A stretch of DNA of 64,000 bases, taken from the NCBI RefSeq assembly GCF_001667275.1, contig NZ_LZHV01000050.1:62001-126000 (forward strand), given 5' to 3'. The notes beneath the pieces are model-generated. The model did no database searches, was not told the origin of the DNA, and worked only from the letters and a program-made list of their open reading frames with translations. This DNA comes from Mycobacterium sp. ACS4054. GTDB taxonomy: Bacteria; Actinomycetota; Actinomycetes; Mycobacteriales; Mycobacteriaceae. The translations under genes were made by a program, and so were the position numbers. The first letter of the stretch is position 1, and every line of letters begins with the position of its first letter. Positions 26,581-36,156 of the stretch are shown here, piece after piece.

Positions 26581-27399
26581 GTGGAGTTCGCGTCCAAGTA
26601 CGGGCCGTGGGCGCTGGTGGCCGGCGCCTCGGACGGGGTGGGCGCGGCCTTCGCCCGCGGGCTCGCCGAGCGTGGCGTCAACGTGGTGCTCCTCGCCCGT
26701 CGGCAAGCCGTACTGGACGAAGTCGCGGCCGCGATCGAGAAAGGCACCTCGGCGGCCACCCGCACCCTCGCCATCGATCTGGCCGCACCCGGCGCGGCGG
26801 CGGAGATCGCGGCGGCGACCGCCGACTTGGAGATCGGCTTCCTGGTGTACTGCGCGGGCGCCGACCCGAACTTCGAACCGTTCCTGGCCAATCCGATCGA
26901 AGTTGCCGAGGCGATGGTGCAGCGCAACTGCATGGTGCCGATGCAGCTGTGCCACCACTTCGCCGCCCGAATGGTGGAACGCGGCCGGGGCGGGATCGTG
27001 TTGTTCGGCTCCGGAGCCGGCCTGGCCGGCGGGGCCAACATGGTCGCCTACGGCGCGACGAAGGCGTTCGACATGGTCTTCGCCGAGGCGCTGTGGTCCG
27101 AGTTGCACGACAAGGGCGTCGACGTCCTCGGCCTGATCCTGGGCAAGACCGATACGCCCGCCCTGCGGCAACTCGAGCACAGCCGCGGCCAGATCGCTTC
27201 GCTCGACGAGATGCCGCCGGGCTCGGCCGCCGTGCCGGACGTGATCGCGGAGGCGTTCGAGAACCTGGGCGACGGGCCGACCCTGATGGTCGGCGACATG
27301 ATGCGCGCCGCCGAACAAATGCTGACGTCGCTCACCCGCAACCAAGCGGTCGAACTGTTCGCACAGGCCGCGGCGGCGGCGATGGGCCCGGACAAGTAG
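26581..27399 (+). CDS. Short-chain dehydrogenase/reductase
   Basis: A 272-residue SDR. The cofactor motif is AGASDGVG at about 14-21, YCAGADP replaces NNAG, the catalytic Ser is in LFGSGAGLAGG and the Tyr/Lys are in VAYGATKAFD near 160. The GTG start directly abuts the TAG of the SnoaL-like gene with no spacing, so translation is coupled. With that neighbour it forms a two-gene unit divergent from the IclR regulator. The substrate is unknown; the pair suggests a ketone or steroid-like compound, which is inference. Confidence 0.86.
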   Translation: MEFASKYGPWALVAGASDGVGAAFARGLAERGVNVVLLARRQAVLDEVAAAIEKGTSAATRTLAIDLAAPGAAAEIAAATADLEIGFLVYCAGADPNFEPFLANPIEVAEAMVQRNCMVPMQLCHHFAARMVERGRGGIVLFGSGAGLAGGANMVAYGATKAFDMVFAEALWSELHDKGVDVLGLILGKTDTPALRQLEHSRGQIASLDEMPPGSAAVPDVIAEAFENLGDGPTLMVGDMMRAAEQMLTSLTRNQAVELFAQAAAAAMGPDK

Positions 27400-27599
27400 G
27401 GCGCAGCTGCCCCGCTCGCGGCGCGTCGTACTGGGTAGCGGCGGTTTTCGATCCGGAAGGTTTGCCAAACTTCGAAATCAGGACAGCCTAACTTTCCGAC
27501 GCTGCGCTTCTGGCCAGCAAAGATACGTCCGGTTGCGTCCCCGCTCGCCTGATCGACGACGTTGCTGGCCACGCGCTCGGCGGGTAGTTTGAGAAGGCG

Positions 27600-27618
27600 T
27601 TAGGCACGGCTAATCCAG
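27600..27618 (+). promoter_or_regulatory. Candidate IdeR-like iron box
   Basis: The 19-mer starting TTAGGCACGGCTAA matches the mycobacterial IdeR iron-box consensus TTAGGTTAGGCTAACCTAA at 13 of 19 positions by eye. It ends 48 bases before the exchanger gene start. The rest of the 267-base gap shows no other clear signal. Binding is unproven. Confidence 0.3.
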
Positions 27619-27666
27619 CCGGAGTAGCCGCTCCGATTCGCCACCCCTCCCGATCGAAGGATGACG

Positions 27667-28953
27667 ATGCTCGCCAGCGACAGGGCCGCGGTCGCCACCG
27701 CGACGGCAGCACGGTCGCGGCATCGCACCCTGACCCGGTCGGGCCTGATCACCGGGGCGTTCGTCGCCCCCGCGGTGATCATCCGCATCGTCGGACTGCA
27801 CCCGGACCCGGTCGTCGCCCTGCTGATCTACGGGGCCGCCGTCGTATCGGCGAGCTTCCTGCTGGCCTGGGCGGCGGAGACCGCGCAGATCGACGTCTCC
27901 GGTGGGCTGGCGACCGCGATCCTGGCGTTGATCGCGGTGCTGCCCGAATACGCCGTCGACCTGTACTACGCGTACGTCTCCGGCCACAACGCCGAGTACA
28001 CGCAGTACGCCGCGGCCAACATGACCGGCTCGAACCGGTTGCTGATGGGGCTGGGTTGGCCGGTGGTGGTGTTGGTCAGCATCGTGGTGGCCCGCAAGGC
28101 CGGCGCCAAGGACACCAAAGGTTTGGCGCTGCAACCGACCAATCGCGTCGAACTCGGCTTCCTGCTGATCGCCGGGGTCATCGCCTTCGCGATTCCGGCG
28201 AGCGGCCAGATCCATTTCGGCCTCGGGCTGGCGCTGCTGGCCTGGTTCGGGTTCTACCTGTACAAGGTCGGCCACGGCGACGTGGAGGAGCCCGATCTGA
28301 TCGGGACGGCCGCCGCCCTCGGCGAGCTGCCCGACCGCGGGCGTCGCATCGTCGTCGTCGGCCTCTTCCTGGCGTCCGGCGCGGTGATTCTGCTGTGCGC
28401 CAAGCCGTTCGCCGACAACTTGGTCGCCGCGGGCACCGAGCTGGGCGTCGACCGGTTCCTGCTGGTCCAGTGGCTCGCACCGCTCGCGTCCGAGGCCCCG
28501 GAGTTCATCGTCGCCACCATTTTCGCCGCCAGGGGCAAGGGCACCGCGGCCATCGCCACCCTGATCTCGTCCAAGGTCAACCAGTGGACGCTGCTGATCG
28601 GGTCGCTACCGATCGCCCACCTGCTGGGCGGCGGCGGGTACTCGCTGCAGCTCGACACGCGTCAGGTGGAGGAAGTGCTGCTGACCGCCACCCAAACCAT
28701 GATGGGCGTCGCGCTGCTGTTGGCGCTGCGCTTCCAGCGCGCCGCGGCGTGCACGCTGCTGGGCCTGTTCGTCGTGCAGTTCCCGATCGCCTCGACGCAC
28801 GGCCGGCTGTTGCTCTGTGCGGTCTACACCGTCGTGGCGGTCGCCGCGCTGATCCGCTACCGCCATCACGTGCCCGCCACCGTCAAGGCGCCGTTCGTCG
28901 GGACGGCTGTCCGGCACAGCGGTCACCCGCACCATCCGGTGCCGGACTCCTAG
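27667..28953 (+). CDS. Sodium/calcium exchanger family cation antiporter
   Basis: A 428-residue membrane protein of the cation:proton/calcium exchanger superfamily with about 11 hydrophobic helices. The two alpha-repeats are visible. The first has AVLPEYAVDLYYAY with the acidic Glu near residue 98, followed by NMTGSNRLL. The second has APLASEAPEFIVATIFAARG near 275, followed by SSKVNQWTLLIGSLP. The ion exchanged is not determined. ATG at 27667 is preferred over ATG at 27661 because GAAGG sits 7 bases before the former and touches the latter. An IdeR-like box lies upstream. It is monocistronic. Confidence 0.85.
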   Translation: MLASDRAAVATATAARSRHRTLTRSGLITGAFVAPAVIIRIVGLHPDPVVALLIYGAAVVSASFLLAWAAETAQIDVSGGLATAILALIAVLPEYAVDLYYAYVSGHNAEYTQYAAANMTGSNRLLMGLGWPVVVLVSIVVARKAGAKDTKGLALQPTNRVELGFLLIAGVIAFAIPASGQIHFGLGLALLAWFGFYLYKVGHGDVEEPDLIGTAAALGELPDRGRRIVVVGLFLASGAVILLCAKPFADNLVAAGTELGVDRFLLVQWLAPLASEAPEFIVATIFAARGKGTAAIATLISSKVNQWTLLIGSLPIAHLLGGGGYSLQLDTRQVEEVLLTATQTMMGVALLLALRFQRAAACTLLGLFVVQFPIASTHGRLLLCAVYTVVAVAALIRYRHHVPATVKAPFVGTAVRHSGHPHHPVPDS

Positions 28954-29062
28954 TCGCGGCGTAGCGCGGCCCTTCCAGCAAAGCGCCGATACCCGCGTTT
29001 CGCACCGCCAAGCCACCTATTGTTAACAGCCGGGGTGGTACGACCTGGATGGGTGGTGCTCC

Positions 29063-32000
29063 ATGACGACGTCGAGCCTGGCGTGCCCGTCATGCGGCGA
29101 GGAACTGCGTGCCACCGCCAAGTTCTGCGACGCGTGCGGATCGCAAATCGCGGCCACTTCGGCGGCTGCCGAGTACAAGCAGGTGACCGTGCTGTTCGCG
29201 GACGTCGTGCATTCGATGGATATCGCCGCCGCGGTCGGCGCGGAACGGCTCCGCGAGATCATGGGCGAACTCGTCGAGCGCGCAGCGACGGTGGTGCAGA
29301 GATTCGGCGGCAGGGTGGACAAGTTCACCGGCGACGGGATCATGGCTGTGTTCGGTGCCCCGATCGCCTTGGAGGACCACGCTTTTCGCGCCTGTCTGGC
29401 GGCCCTGGGGATCCAGGCTGAGGCCGGGTTGGTGGCCGGTGAAGTCGCGCGCCGAGACCAGGTCGAGCTGCGACTGCGAGTGGGGCTGAATTCGGGTCAG
29501 GTGATCGCCGGCGAGATCGGATCCGGCGCCCTGGGGTACACGGCCATCGGCGAGCAGGTGGGAATGGCCCAGCGGATGGAGTCGGTCGCGCCCCCGGGCG
29601 GGGTGATGCTCAGCGAATCGACCGCCCGGCTGGTCGACGACGCCGCAACCCTTGCGGATCCAGAAATGGTGTACGTCAAGGGCGGCAGGGATCCGGTCCC
29701 CGCTCGCCGCCTGATAGCTGCCACGAGCCATCACAGCCGGCGGAAAGATCCGCAATTGGTTGGGCGCACATGGGAACTCAACAGCATCGCCGGCATCCTC
29801 GACGAGGCGATAGGCGGCGCCGGATGCCTCATCGGTGTCGTTGGACCGCCGGGCATCGGCAAGAGCCGTATTGTTCGGGAATCGGCGGCATTGGCGAAAA
29901 GTCGCGGCATGGACGTCATCACCGTTTACTGCGAGTCCCATACCAGCGATATTCCGTTCCACGCGGTCACGGGGTTGTTGCGCGCCGCCCTCGGGGTCGA
30001 GGGGCTGGACGATGTGGCCGCGCGGGGACAGCTGGTGGCCCGATTTCCGAACGCCGATGGGGAGGATCTGTGGCTGGTCGACGACCTGCTCGGCATTGCG
30101 GATCCCGCCGTCGAGGCGCCGACCATCGAGGGTGATGCCCGACGACGGCGCCTCACCGCGCTCGTGACTGCCGCCTGGGTGAATCGCCGTGGCTCGGCCC
30201 TGTATGTGATCGAGGATGCCCACTGGATCGACGAGGTCAGCGAGTCGATGCTCGCCGACTTTCTGACGGTGATCCGGCAAACGCGCTCGATGATGCTGAT
30301 CACCTATCGGCCCGAGTACCAGGGTGCGCTGACCGCGATTCCGGGCACCCAGACCATCGCATTGCGTCCGCTGAACAACAGCCAGACCGTGGCATTGATC
30401 GGCGAATTGCTCGGCACCGACGCCTCGGTTCATGGGCTCGCGGAAGTCATCTCCGAGCGGGCCGGCGGCAACCCCTTTTTCGCCGAGGAGATCGTGCGTG
30501 ACCTCGCCGAGCGGGGCTCAATTCGCGGCAAGCGCGGTTCCTACCGGCTGCATGGTGGAATCGCCGACATCACCGCCCCGCCGACATTGCACGCCGTCAT
30601 CGCCGCGCGCATCGACCGCCTCAGCTTCCCAGCGAAACACACCCTCTGCGCGGCCGCTGTCATCGGCACGCGGTTCAGCCCGGACCTGGTCAGCGCGGTG
30701 GGTGTCGAACCGGTCTTGGACGAACTGGTCAAGGGTGAGCTGATCGACCAGGTCGCCTTCACACCCACGGTCGAATACGCGTTTCGGCATCCACTGATCC
30801 GGTACGTGGCCTACGAATCGCAATTGAAATCGGATCGCGACGAGCTGCACCGGCGGCTTGCCGCCCTGATCGAGCAGCAAGAGCCGGCATCAAACGACGA
30901 AAACGCCGCGCTGATCGCGGAACACCTCAAAGCGGCGGGCGATCTGCACGCCGCATTCGACTGGTACATGCGGGCGGGGACGTGGCTGACTCACCGCAAT
31001 CTCGCAGCAGCGCGCGCCAGTTGGCGCCAAGCGCGCGACGTCGCCGACCGACTGGCCGATGATGATGCGGACAGGTCCGCCATGCGGATCGCTCCGCGAA
31101 CTCTGCTGTGCGCGAGCGCGTGGCTGGCCGGTGGCAGCCTGGCTGACACCGGCTTCGACGAACTCCACGACCTCGCGACCGCGGCCGGCGACAAGGCGTC
31201 TCTCGCGATGGCGATGGGCGGATGGTTGCCGGCGCTGATCGTTCACTCCCGATTTGACGAAGCCACGGAGCTGGCCTCCGAGCTGGAGAGCCTGCTCGAC
31301 TCGATCGGCGATCCGGCATTGATCGTCGGTCTCCTGTACGCCGCGCTGCCGACCAAGTTAGAGCGCGGCGAGATGACCGAAGCCCTACGGCTCGCGCAAC
31401 GGACTATCGAGCTGGCCGACGGTGACGCCACGAAGGGCAACCTGATAATCGGGTCCCCGTTGACATGCGCGATCATGCTCCGGGGGTGTGCGCGGTGCTT
31501 CACCGGGGACCCGGACTGGAAGACCGACATCGATACTGCCGTGGGCATGGCCCGCGCGTTCGAACCGGCGTTGCGCGCGATCATGCTGCTGTTCAAATAC
31601 AACCTGATCCCGATCGGTGTCTGGTCACCGGACGCCGCGGCCGTCCAGGAGACGGCCGAAATGCTCGAGATCGCGGAGCGATCCGGCGACGATCTCACGC
31701 TGGCCTGCGCGCAATACGTCCACGGCGTCGTGCTCGCGACGTACGACGCATCTCGATCCGCGGACGCGTTTGGCTTGCTCGCCGCCGCGCGTGAGGCCGC
31801 TCTCCAGGAGCGCTTCACGCTGGGCGCGGCGGCGTTCGTAAACCTGTTCGTCGGCAACCAGAAGTTGGGCACGGGCGATCTCGACGGCGCAATCGAAGTG
31901 CTGCGCCCGACTCTCCAGGAGGGGTACGCCACCACCGAAATGCTCATTCTCGGTCCCACCACCGCTGCGCTGGTGCAGGCGCTACTCCGCAGGGGCGGTC

Positions 32001-32224
32001 CGTCGGACGTCCCTGAAGCGCGCCAGGCCATCGACCGGCTGGCTGCAGTGCCTACCGAACCGGGGTTCGTGCTGAACGATCTCTGGCTGCTGCAGATGCG
32101 GGCGCTCGAGGCCCAGGCACGCGGCGACGAACCCGCGTATCGGGATTATCGCGACCGCTATCGCGCCAAGGCGAATTCGCTTGGCTTCCAACGGCATATC
32201 GCATGGGCGAACGCTATGGAGTAA
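29063..32224 (+). CDS. Class III cyclase fused to AAA ATPase and TPR-like region
   Basis: A 1053-residue signalling protein. Residues 8-26 hold a double zinc ribbon (CPSC and CDAC). Residues about 38-220 are a class III cyclase domain with FADVVHS and DKFTGDGIMAVFG, in which Lys is present at the base-selecting position, consistent with adenylate cyclase. An AAA/NTPase domain follows: Walker A GPPGIGKS at about 261-268, and a Walker B-like LYVIEDAHW near 390. The last 450 residues are helical, TPR-like. M. tuberculosis has several proteins of this kind, of which some end in LuxR domains; this one does not. Ligand and output are unknown. Confidence 0.87.
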   Translation: MTTSSLACPSCGEELRATAKFCDACGSQIAATSAAAEYKQVTVLFADVVHSMDIAAAVGAERLREIMGELVERAATVVQRFGGRVDKFTGDGIMAVFGAPIALEDHAFRACLAALGIQAEAGLVAGEVARRDQVELRLRVGLNSGQVIAGEIGSGALGYTAIGEQVGMAQRMESVAPPGGVMLSESTARLVDDAATLADPEMVYVKGGRDPVPARRLIAATSHHSRRKDPQLVGRTWELNSIAGILDEAIGGAGCLIGVVGPPGIGKSRIVRESAALAKSRGMDVITVYCESHTSDIPFHAVTGLLRAALGVEGLDDVAARGQLVARFPNADGEDLWLVDDLLGIADPAVEAPTIEGDARRRRLTALVTAAWVNRRGSALYVIEDAHWIDEVSESMLADFLTVIRQTRSMMLITYRPEYQGALTAIPGTQTIALRPLNNSQTVALIGELLGTDASVHGLAEVISERAGGNPFFAEEIVRDLAERGSIRGKRGSYRLHGGIADITAPPTLHAVIAARIDRLSFPAKHTLCAAAVIGTRFSPDLVSAVGVEPVLDELVKGELIDQVAFTPTVEYAFRHPLIRYVAYESQLKSDRDELHRRLAALIEQQEPASNDENAALIAEHLKAAGDLHAAFDWYMRAGTWLTHRNLAAARASWRQARDVADRLADDDADRSAMRIAPRTLLCASAWLAGGSLADTGFDELHDLATAAGDKASLAMAMGGWLPALIVHSRFDEATELASELESLLDSIGDPALIVGLLYAALPTKLERGEMTEALRLAQRTIELADGDATKGNLIIGSPLTCAIMLRGCARCFTGDPDWKTDIDTAVGMARAFEPALRAIMLLFKYNLIPIGVWSPDAAAVQETAEMLEIAERSGDDLTLACAQYVHGVVLATYDASRSADAFGLLAAAREAALQERFTLGAAAFVNLFVGNQKLGTGDLDGAIEVLRPTLQEGYATTEMLILGPTTAALVQALLRRGGPSDVPEARQAIDRLAAVPTEPGFVLNDLWLLQMRALEAQARGDEPAYRDYRDRYRAKANSLGFQRHIAWANAME

Positions 32225-32265
32225 CCCGCTTCCGGCCCGAATCGCGCTACGTATACGGTCCAGGT

Positions 32266-33102
32266 ATGAATCGAGTTTCGGTGATCACCGGCGGCGCGGG
32301 TGGCATGGGTCTGGCCACGGCCAAACTCGTCGCGCGCGACCACGCCGTCGTCCTCTGCGACGTCCGGAAGGACCGGTTGAAGGCCGCTGCGGCAACCCTG
32401 GAAGAGCTCAGGGCGAACGCCACCGCGGTCAATTGCGACGTCACCGACCGGGGCGCGGTGACTGAGCTGCTCGACACCGCGAAGGGCCTCGGCACGCTCG
32501 CGTCGGTCATCCATACCGCGGGGGTGAGCCCGAGCATGGGCCCCGCCGACTACGTCATGCGGACCAACGCGATTGGCACGCTCAACGTCAACGAGGCGTT
32601 CTACGCCGCGGCCGGCGAGGGGTCCGCGATCGTCAACGTGGCGTCGATGGCGGCCCACATTCTGCCCGCGGAAATGGTTCCGGCAGACCAGTTTCCGCTG
32701 GCGCTGCAAGACGCCGACGCCTTCCTCGAGGCGATGATGACGACCTGCGGCATCGTGCCCGAGGAGGCGCAGTCCGGCATCGCCTACGCGGTCAGCAAGA
32801 GCTTCGTCAAGTGGTATAGCCAGTCCCAGGCGGAGAGATTCAACGGCCGCGGGCTGCGCATCGTCTCCGTCTCGCCGGGCTCGATCGACACCGAGATGGG
32901 CCGGCTCGAGGAGCAGGCCGGCGCCGGCGCGATGGTGAGCAACGCCGCGGTCCCGCGGTGGGGCAAGCCCGAGGAGATGGCCGAGCTGCTCGCGTTCTGT
33001 GCCAGCGAGAAGGCGGGCTACCTCACCGGCACCGACATCCTCAACGACGGCGGCGTGATCGCCTCGATGACCGAGCGGGCGCGGGTGGCCGCCGCCGGCT
33101 GA
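32266..33102 (+). CDS. Short-chain dehydrogenase/reductase
   Basis: A 278-residue SDR. The cofactor motif TGGAGGMG is at about 8-15, HTAGVSP replaces NNAG, and the catalytic Ser is in NVASMAAHI. The active-site Tyr/Lys are in IAYAVSKSFVKWY near 180, after a roughly 40-residue insertion (LPAEMVPADQFPLALQDADA and following). This insertion lies between Ser and Tyr and likely forms a substrate lid, as in some hydroxysteroid-dehydrogenase-like SDRs. The substrate is unknown. It starts 41 bases after the cyclase-AAA gene and converges on the SulP gene with a 10-base gap. Confidence 0.86.
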   Translation: MNRVSVITGGAGGMGLATAKLVARDHAVVLCDVRKDRLKAAAATLEELRANATAVNCDVTDRGAVTELLDTAKGLGTLASVIHTAGVSPSMGPADYVMRTNAIGTLNVNEAFYAAAGEGSAIVNVASMAAHILPAEMVPADQFPLALQDADAFLEAMMTTCGIVPEEAQSGIAYAVSKSFVKWYSQSQAERFNGRGLRIVSVSPGSIDTEMGRLEEQAGAGAMVSNAAVPRWGKPEEMAELLAFCASEKAGYLTGTDILNDGGVIASMTERARVAAAG

Positions 33103-33112
33103 GCCCGCCGGG

Positions 33113-34879
33113 TCAGACCAGGTAGTACAGCTCCGGGTGCGGGGCGAGTTCGGTCGGGGTGGTGACGGGCGCCTGCACGTCGATCTTGTTGTGCGCGTAG
33201 CGCACCGCTTTGAGTGTCGCCGAGAATTCCTCGTCCTCCTCGGGGAAGACCTGCTCGGCGGGAAACCAGCCCTGAAATCCGACATTGTGCAAAACACCGA
33301 GCGTGTCCGGGCGCACGCCGGCCAACAGGATCGTCACCCCGCGGGCGGTCTCGTCGCGCAGGAAATGCTCGATGCGCTCGATGCAGACGACGTCGGGATG
33401 TCGCACCCGCTTGAGCCGCAACACCACGAACGTGATGCCGTCGTCGGCGACCCGTCGGCTGATCTCGGAAAGGTAGCGGTCCAGTTCCGGCGCGGCACCG
33501 AAGAACAACTCGCCCTCCAAGTCGTAGATCACGATAAAGGGATCCACCGGGTCCCCGGGGATGCGTTCGCGCACAACGCGTTCGGTCGTGACGACGAGCT
33601 CCCTGGCCTTCAGCTTCGCCGCGCGCGGCACAAACAGCAGGATCGAGAGGACCACACCGAGCAACACCGACTTGTCCAGATCGATCGCCACGCCGGTGAA
33701 CGCGGTCACGATGACCAGCCCGGCGTCATACTTCGACGCCTTGAGCGTGTAGACCAGGCGCCTGAAGTCGACCAGCCGGGCGGCGGTCACCAGCAGCAAA
33801 CCGGCCAGCGCCGCCTGCGGGACGTACCGTAGCAACGGCGCGAACAACAGCAGCGCCGCGGCCACCGTTGCGGCCGAGACGATTCCGGAGAACCGCGTGC
33901 GGGCGCCGGCCTGGAAGTTGATCGCCGACCTCGACAGCGAGCCCGAGCCCGGCAGGCTCTGAAAGAAGCCGCCCGCGAGGTTGGCCAGCCCTTCGGCCAT
34001 GATCTGCCGGTTGTAGTCGATCTGCTGGTTGGTCTGATAGGCAATGGCTTTGGCGATCGACAGCGCCTCGATGATGCCGACGAAGGCGATTGCCAGCGCG
34101 CCGCTCGACAGGTGCGGCAGCCAGTCGGTGTGCACCTCGGGAACGTGCGCGGTGGGCAGGCTGCGCGGGATCTTGGCGGCCACCGCGACGGCGGTGTGCC
34201 CGTTCGAGCCCGGAACCGACCAGCCCGCCAGATAGGCGACCAGCCCGGTGACGATCAGCACGGCGAGCATGTCGATCTGCGGCCATCGGTAGCGCTGCAC
34301 CAACTTCCGCAGAACCACGGCCAGCACCACCGCCGCGGCGCTCAACGTCAGGGCACGGTAATTGATGTGGTCACCGTGCGCCAGCGTCAGCCACACCCGG
34401 CGCAAGACCTGCATGTGGCCGTTGCCCTTGTCCCGCACGCCGAGCGCGTTGCCCAGCTGGCCGATGGCGAGCAGAAACGCCGCCGCCGCCATGAAGCCGA
34501 TGATCACCGACTCGGAGATGTAGCGGGTCAGGTTGCCGAGCTTGAACAAGCTGATCACGATCTGGAACGCGCCGACCAGCACGGCCAACAGGAACAGTGC
34601 CTCGAAAAGTTCGGTCGCGTTCTCGGAGTCGATGAACGCCAGCGCCGTGAACACCAGCAGCGAGATCGCGCTCGTCGGACCGTTGATCAGATGCGACGAC
34701 GATCCGAAGACCGAGGCGACGATCGTCACGACGATCGCCGAATACACGCCGAACCGGGGATCCACCCCGGCGATCAGCGCGTACGCCATCGCCTGAGGAA
34801 ACGAGATCGCGGCCACGGTGAGCCCGGCGATCACATCATGCCGACCCTTCACCAGGTCGTAGTTGAAACCGATGGCCAC
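33113..34879 (-). CDS. SulP family anion permease with STAS domain
   Basis: A 588-residue SulP/SLC26-type transporter. The N-terminal motif AAISFPQAMAYALIAGVDP (about 24-42) and the SGALAIAFVGIIEALSIAKA segment near 265 are characteristic, with about 12-14 membrane helices to residue 420. A cytosolic STAS domain follows at about 440-560 (IVIYDLEGELFFGAAPELDR). Sulfate is the likely substrate because the adjacent gene encodes a sulfate-binding-type protein, but SulP proteins also carry bicarbonate and other anions. The binding-protein gene ends 19 bases upstream on the same strand, indicating an operon. Confidence 0.88.
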   Translation of the reverse strand: MAIGFNYDLVKGRHDVIAGLTVAAISFPQAMAYALIAGVDPRFGVYSAIVVTIVASVFGSSSHLINGPTSAISLLVFTALAFIDSENATELFEALFLLAVLVGAFQIVISLFKLGNLTRYISESVIIGFMAAAAFLLAIGQLGNALGVRDKGNGHMQVLRRVWLTLAHGDHINYRALTLSAAAVVLAVVLRKLVQRYRWPQIDMLAVLIVTGLVAYLAGWSVPGSNGHTAVAVAAKIPRSLPTAHVPEVHTDWLPHLSSGALAIAFVGIIEALSIAKAIAYQTNQQIDYNRQIMAEGLANLAGGFFQSLPGSGSLSRSAINFQAGARTRFSGIVSAATVAAALLLFAPLLRYVPQAALAGLLLVTAARLVDFRRLVYTLKASKYDAGLVIVTAFTGVAIDLDKSVLLGVVLSILLFVPRAAKLKARELVVTTERVVRERIPGDPVDPFIVIYDLEGELFFGAAPELDRYLSEISRRVADDGITFVVLRLKRVRHPDVVCIERIEHFLRDETARGVTILLAGVRPDTLGVLHNVGFQGWFPAEQVFPEEDEEFSATLKAVRYAHNKIDVQAPVTTPTELAPHPELYYLV

Positions 34880-34898
34880 CGTGTGTGCTCGTCTTCCG

Positions 34899-35966
34899 CT
34901 ATGTTCCCGACGCCGCGCCGGGCGGCGCGGAGATCGCGTCGAGGATTCCGTTGGTGCCGAAGAACTGTTCGCGCGCGTCGGCCCAGTCCTTGGCTATGGC
35001 ACCGATGGGGAACAGGGCCAGCGGAGGCAGCCGATCCGCGTGCCGGGCAAGGATTTCCGCCTTGAACGGTCGGTAGCCGTACTGGGCCGCCTGTTCTTGA
35101 CCCGCGTCGGTGAACAGGTAGTCGAGGTAGGCCTTCGCGTAGCCCGCCGTCTTCGCGTCCGTGAGGTTGGCGTCCACCCACGCCACCGCGGGCTCGGCGA
35201 GGATGCTGACCGGTGGGTAGACGAGCTCGAGTTCGTCCTGGTTCGCCGCGACCTCACGCAGCGCCTCGTTCTCCCACGTCAGCTGCACGTCACCGACCTT
35301 CGCCAGCGTGAAGCTGTCGCCGGCGCTGCGGGCGCCGGCGTCCGAAACCGCGACGTGCCGCAACAGCGTCCGCACGTAGTCGGCCGCCTGGGCCTGGCTG
35401 CCGCCGCGGGTGGTCACCGAGCCCCAGGCCGCCAGCACGCTGAGCTGACCGTTACCCGAGCTGCGCGGGTTCGGGGTCACCACGGACACGTCACTGTTGA
35501 TCAGGTCGGGCCAGTCGCGCACGGCCTTGGGATTGCCCTTGCGGACGACGAAGACGATGGTCGACGTGTACGGCACCGAACGGTTCGGCAGGCGTTGCCG
35601 CCAGTCGGCCGCGACGAGCCCGCGCTTGCTCAGCGTGTCGATGTCGCTGATCAGCGCCAGCGAGACCACGCTGGCCTTTTGGCTGCCGTCCAGCACGCTG
35701 CGCAGCTGCCGCCCCGACCCGCCGTGAGATTCCTTGATATTTAAGGTGATTCCGGTCTGCGCGCGATATTGCGCGACGAATGCCCGGTCGATGGCGGCAT
35801 AGAGCTCGCGCGTGGGGTCGTAGGAAACGTTGAGGATCCGGGTGGCTCCCTGGGGAGAAATGTTTTTCACCGCGATCGCCCCGGCCGCGACCAAGATGGC
35901 CACGACGCCGAGGACGGTGAGCCAGTTGACCCGCCACCGCCGGAGTCTCGGACGCGCGTCCAGCAT
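34899..35966 (-). CDS. Sulfate-binding-protein-like periplasmic protein
   Basis: A 355-residue solute-binding protein of the SubI/Sbp sulfate family. After a membrane anchor (residues about 13-36, [19 protein letters not shown]) come the family motifs [11 protein letters not shown] near 47 and the KESHGGSG anion loop near 80. Later motifs are [10 protein letters not shown] near 165 and VTWEN-type VQLTWENEA near 230. There is no lipobox, so the protein is held by an uncleaved or Sec-cleaved helix. ATG at 35966 is preferred because GGGAGG lies 7 bases upstream; an ATG at 36020 adds 18 residues but has a poor site. No ABC permease or ATPase genes are nearby; the partner here is the SulP gene. 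Confidence 0.85.
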   Translation of the reverse strand: MLDARPRLRRWRVNWLTVLGVVAILVAAGAIAVKNISPQGATRILNVSYDPTRELYAAIDRAFVAQYRAQTGITLNIKESHGGSGRQLRSVLDGSQKASVVSLALISDIDTLSKRGLVAADWRQRLPNRSVPYTSTIVFVVRKGNPKAVRDWPDLINSDVSVVTPNPRSSGNGQLSVLAAWGSVTTRGGSQAQAADYVRTLLRHVAVSDAGARSAGDSFTLAKVGDVQLTWENEALREVAANQDELELVYPPVSILAEPAVAWVDANLTDAKTAGYAKAYLDYLFTDAGQEQAAQYGYRPFKAEILARHADRLPPLALFPIGAIAKDWADAREQFFGTNGILDAISAPPGAASGT

Positions 35967-36095
35967 CCAGCGTCCTCCCGCGGCAATGGCCGTTCCTCTG
36001 GCACCAAACTTTTTAAGCATGTTAACGATCGGCTCGTCCGGGCGCAGCGGTGAGAATCAGCCTGAAAATAACTGCCGCCGCGCCGCGTTCACCGA

Positions 36096-36109
36096 ATCAA
36101 TCGATTGAT
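36096..36109. promoter_or_regulatory. Palindromic operator ATCAATCGATTGAT before the alcohol dehydrogenase
   Basis: A perfect 14-base palindrome located 47 bases upstream of the alcohol dehydrogenase start. A 13-of-14 match lies before the monooxygenase genes (40636) and a related repeat lies between the two TetR genes (41351). The shared sequence suggests binding by one or both TetR proteins encoded 5 kb away. Confidence 0.6.
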
Positions 36110-36156
36110 AGTATTTGTGCCGCTGTCAACGCCCGGCAGAAAGGCGGCACGAGGCG

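Noticed and set aside
27399..27412. Hairpin after the SDR ending at 27399
   Set aside because: Only a 4-base stem with no U-tract; too weak to call a terminator.
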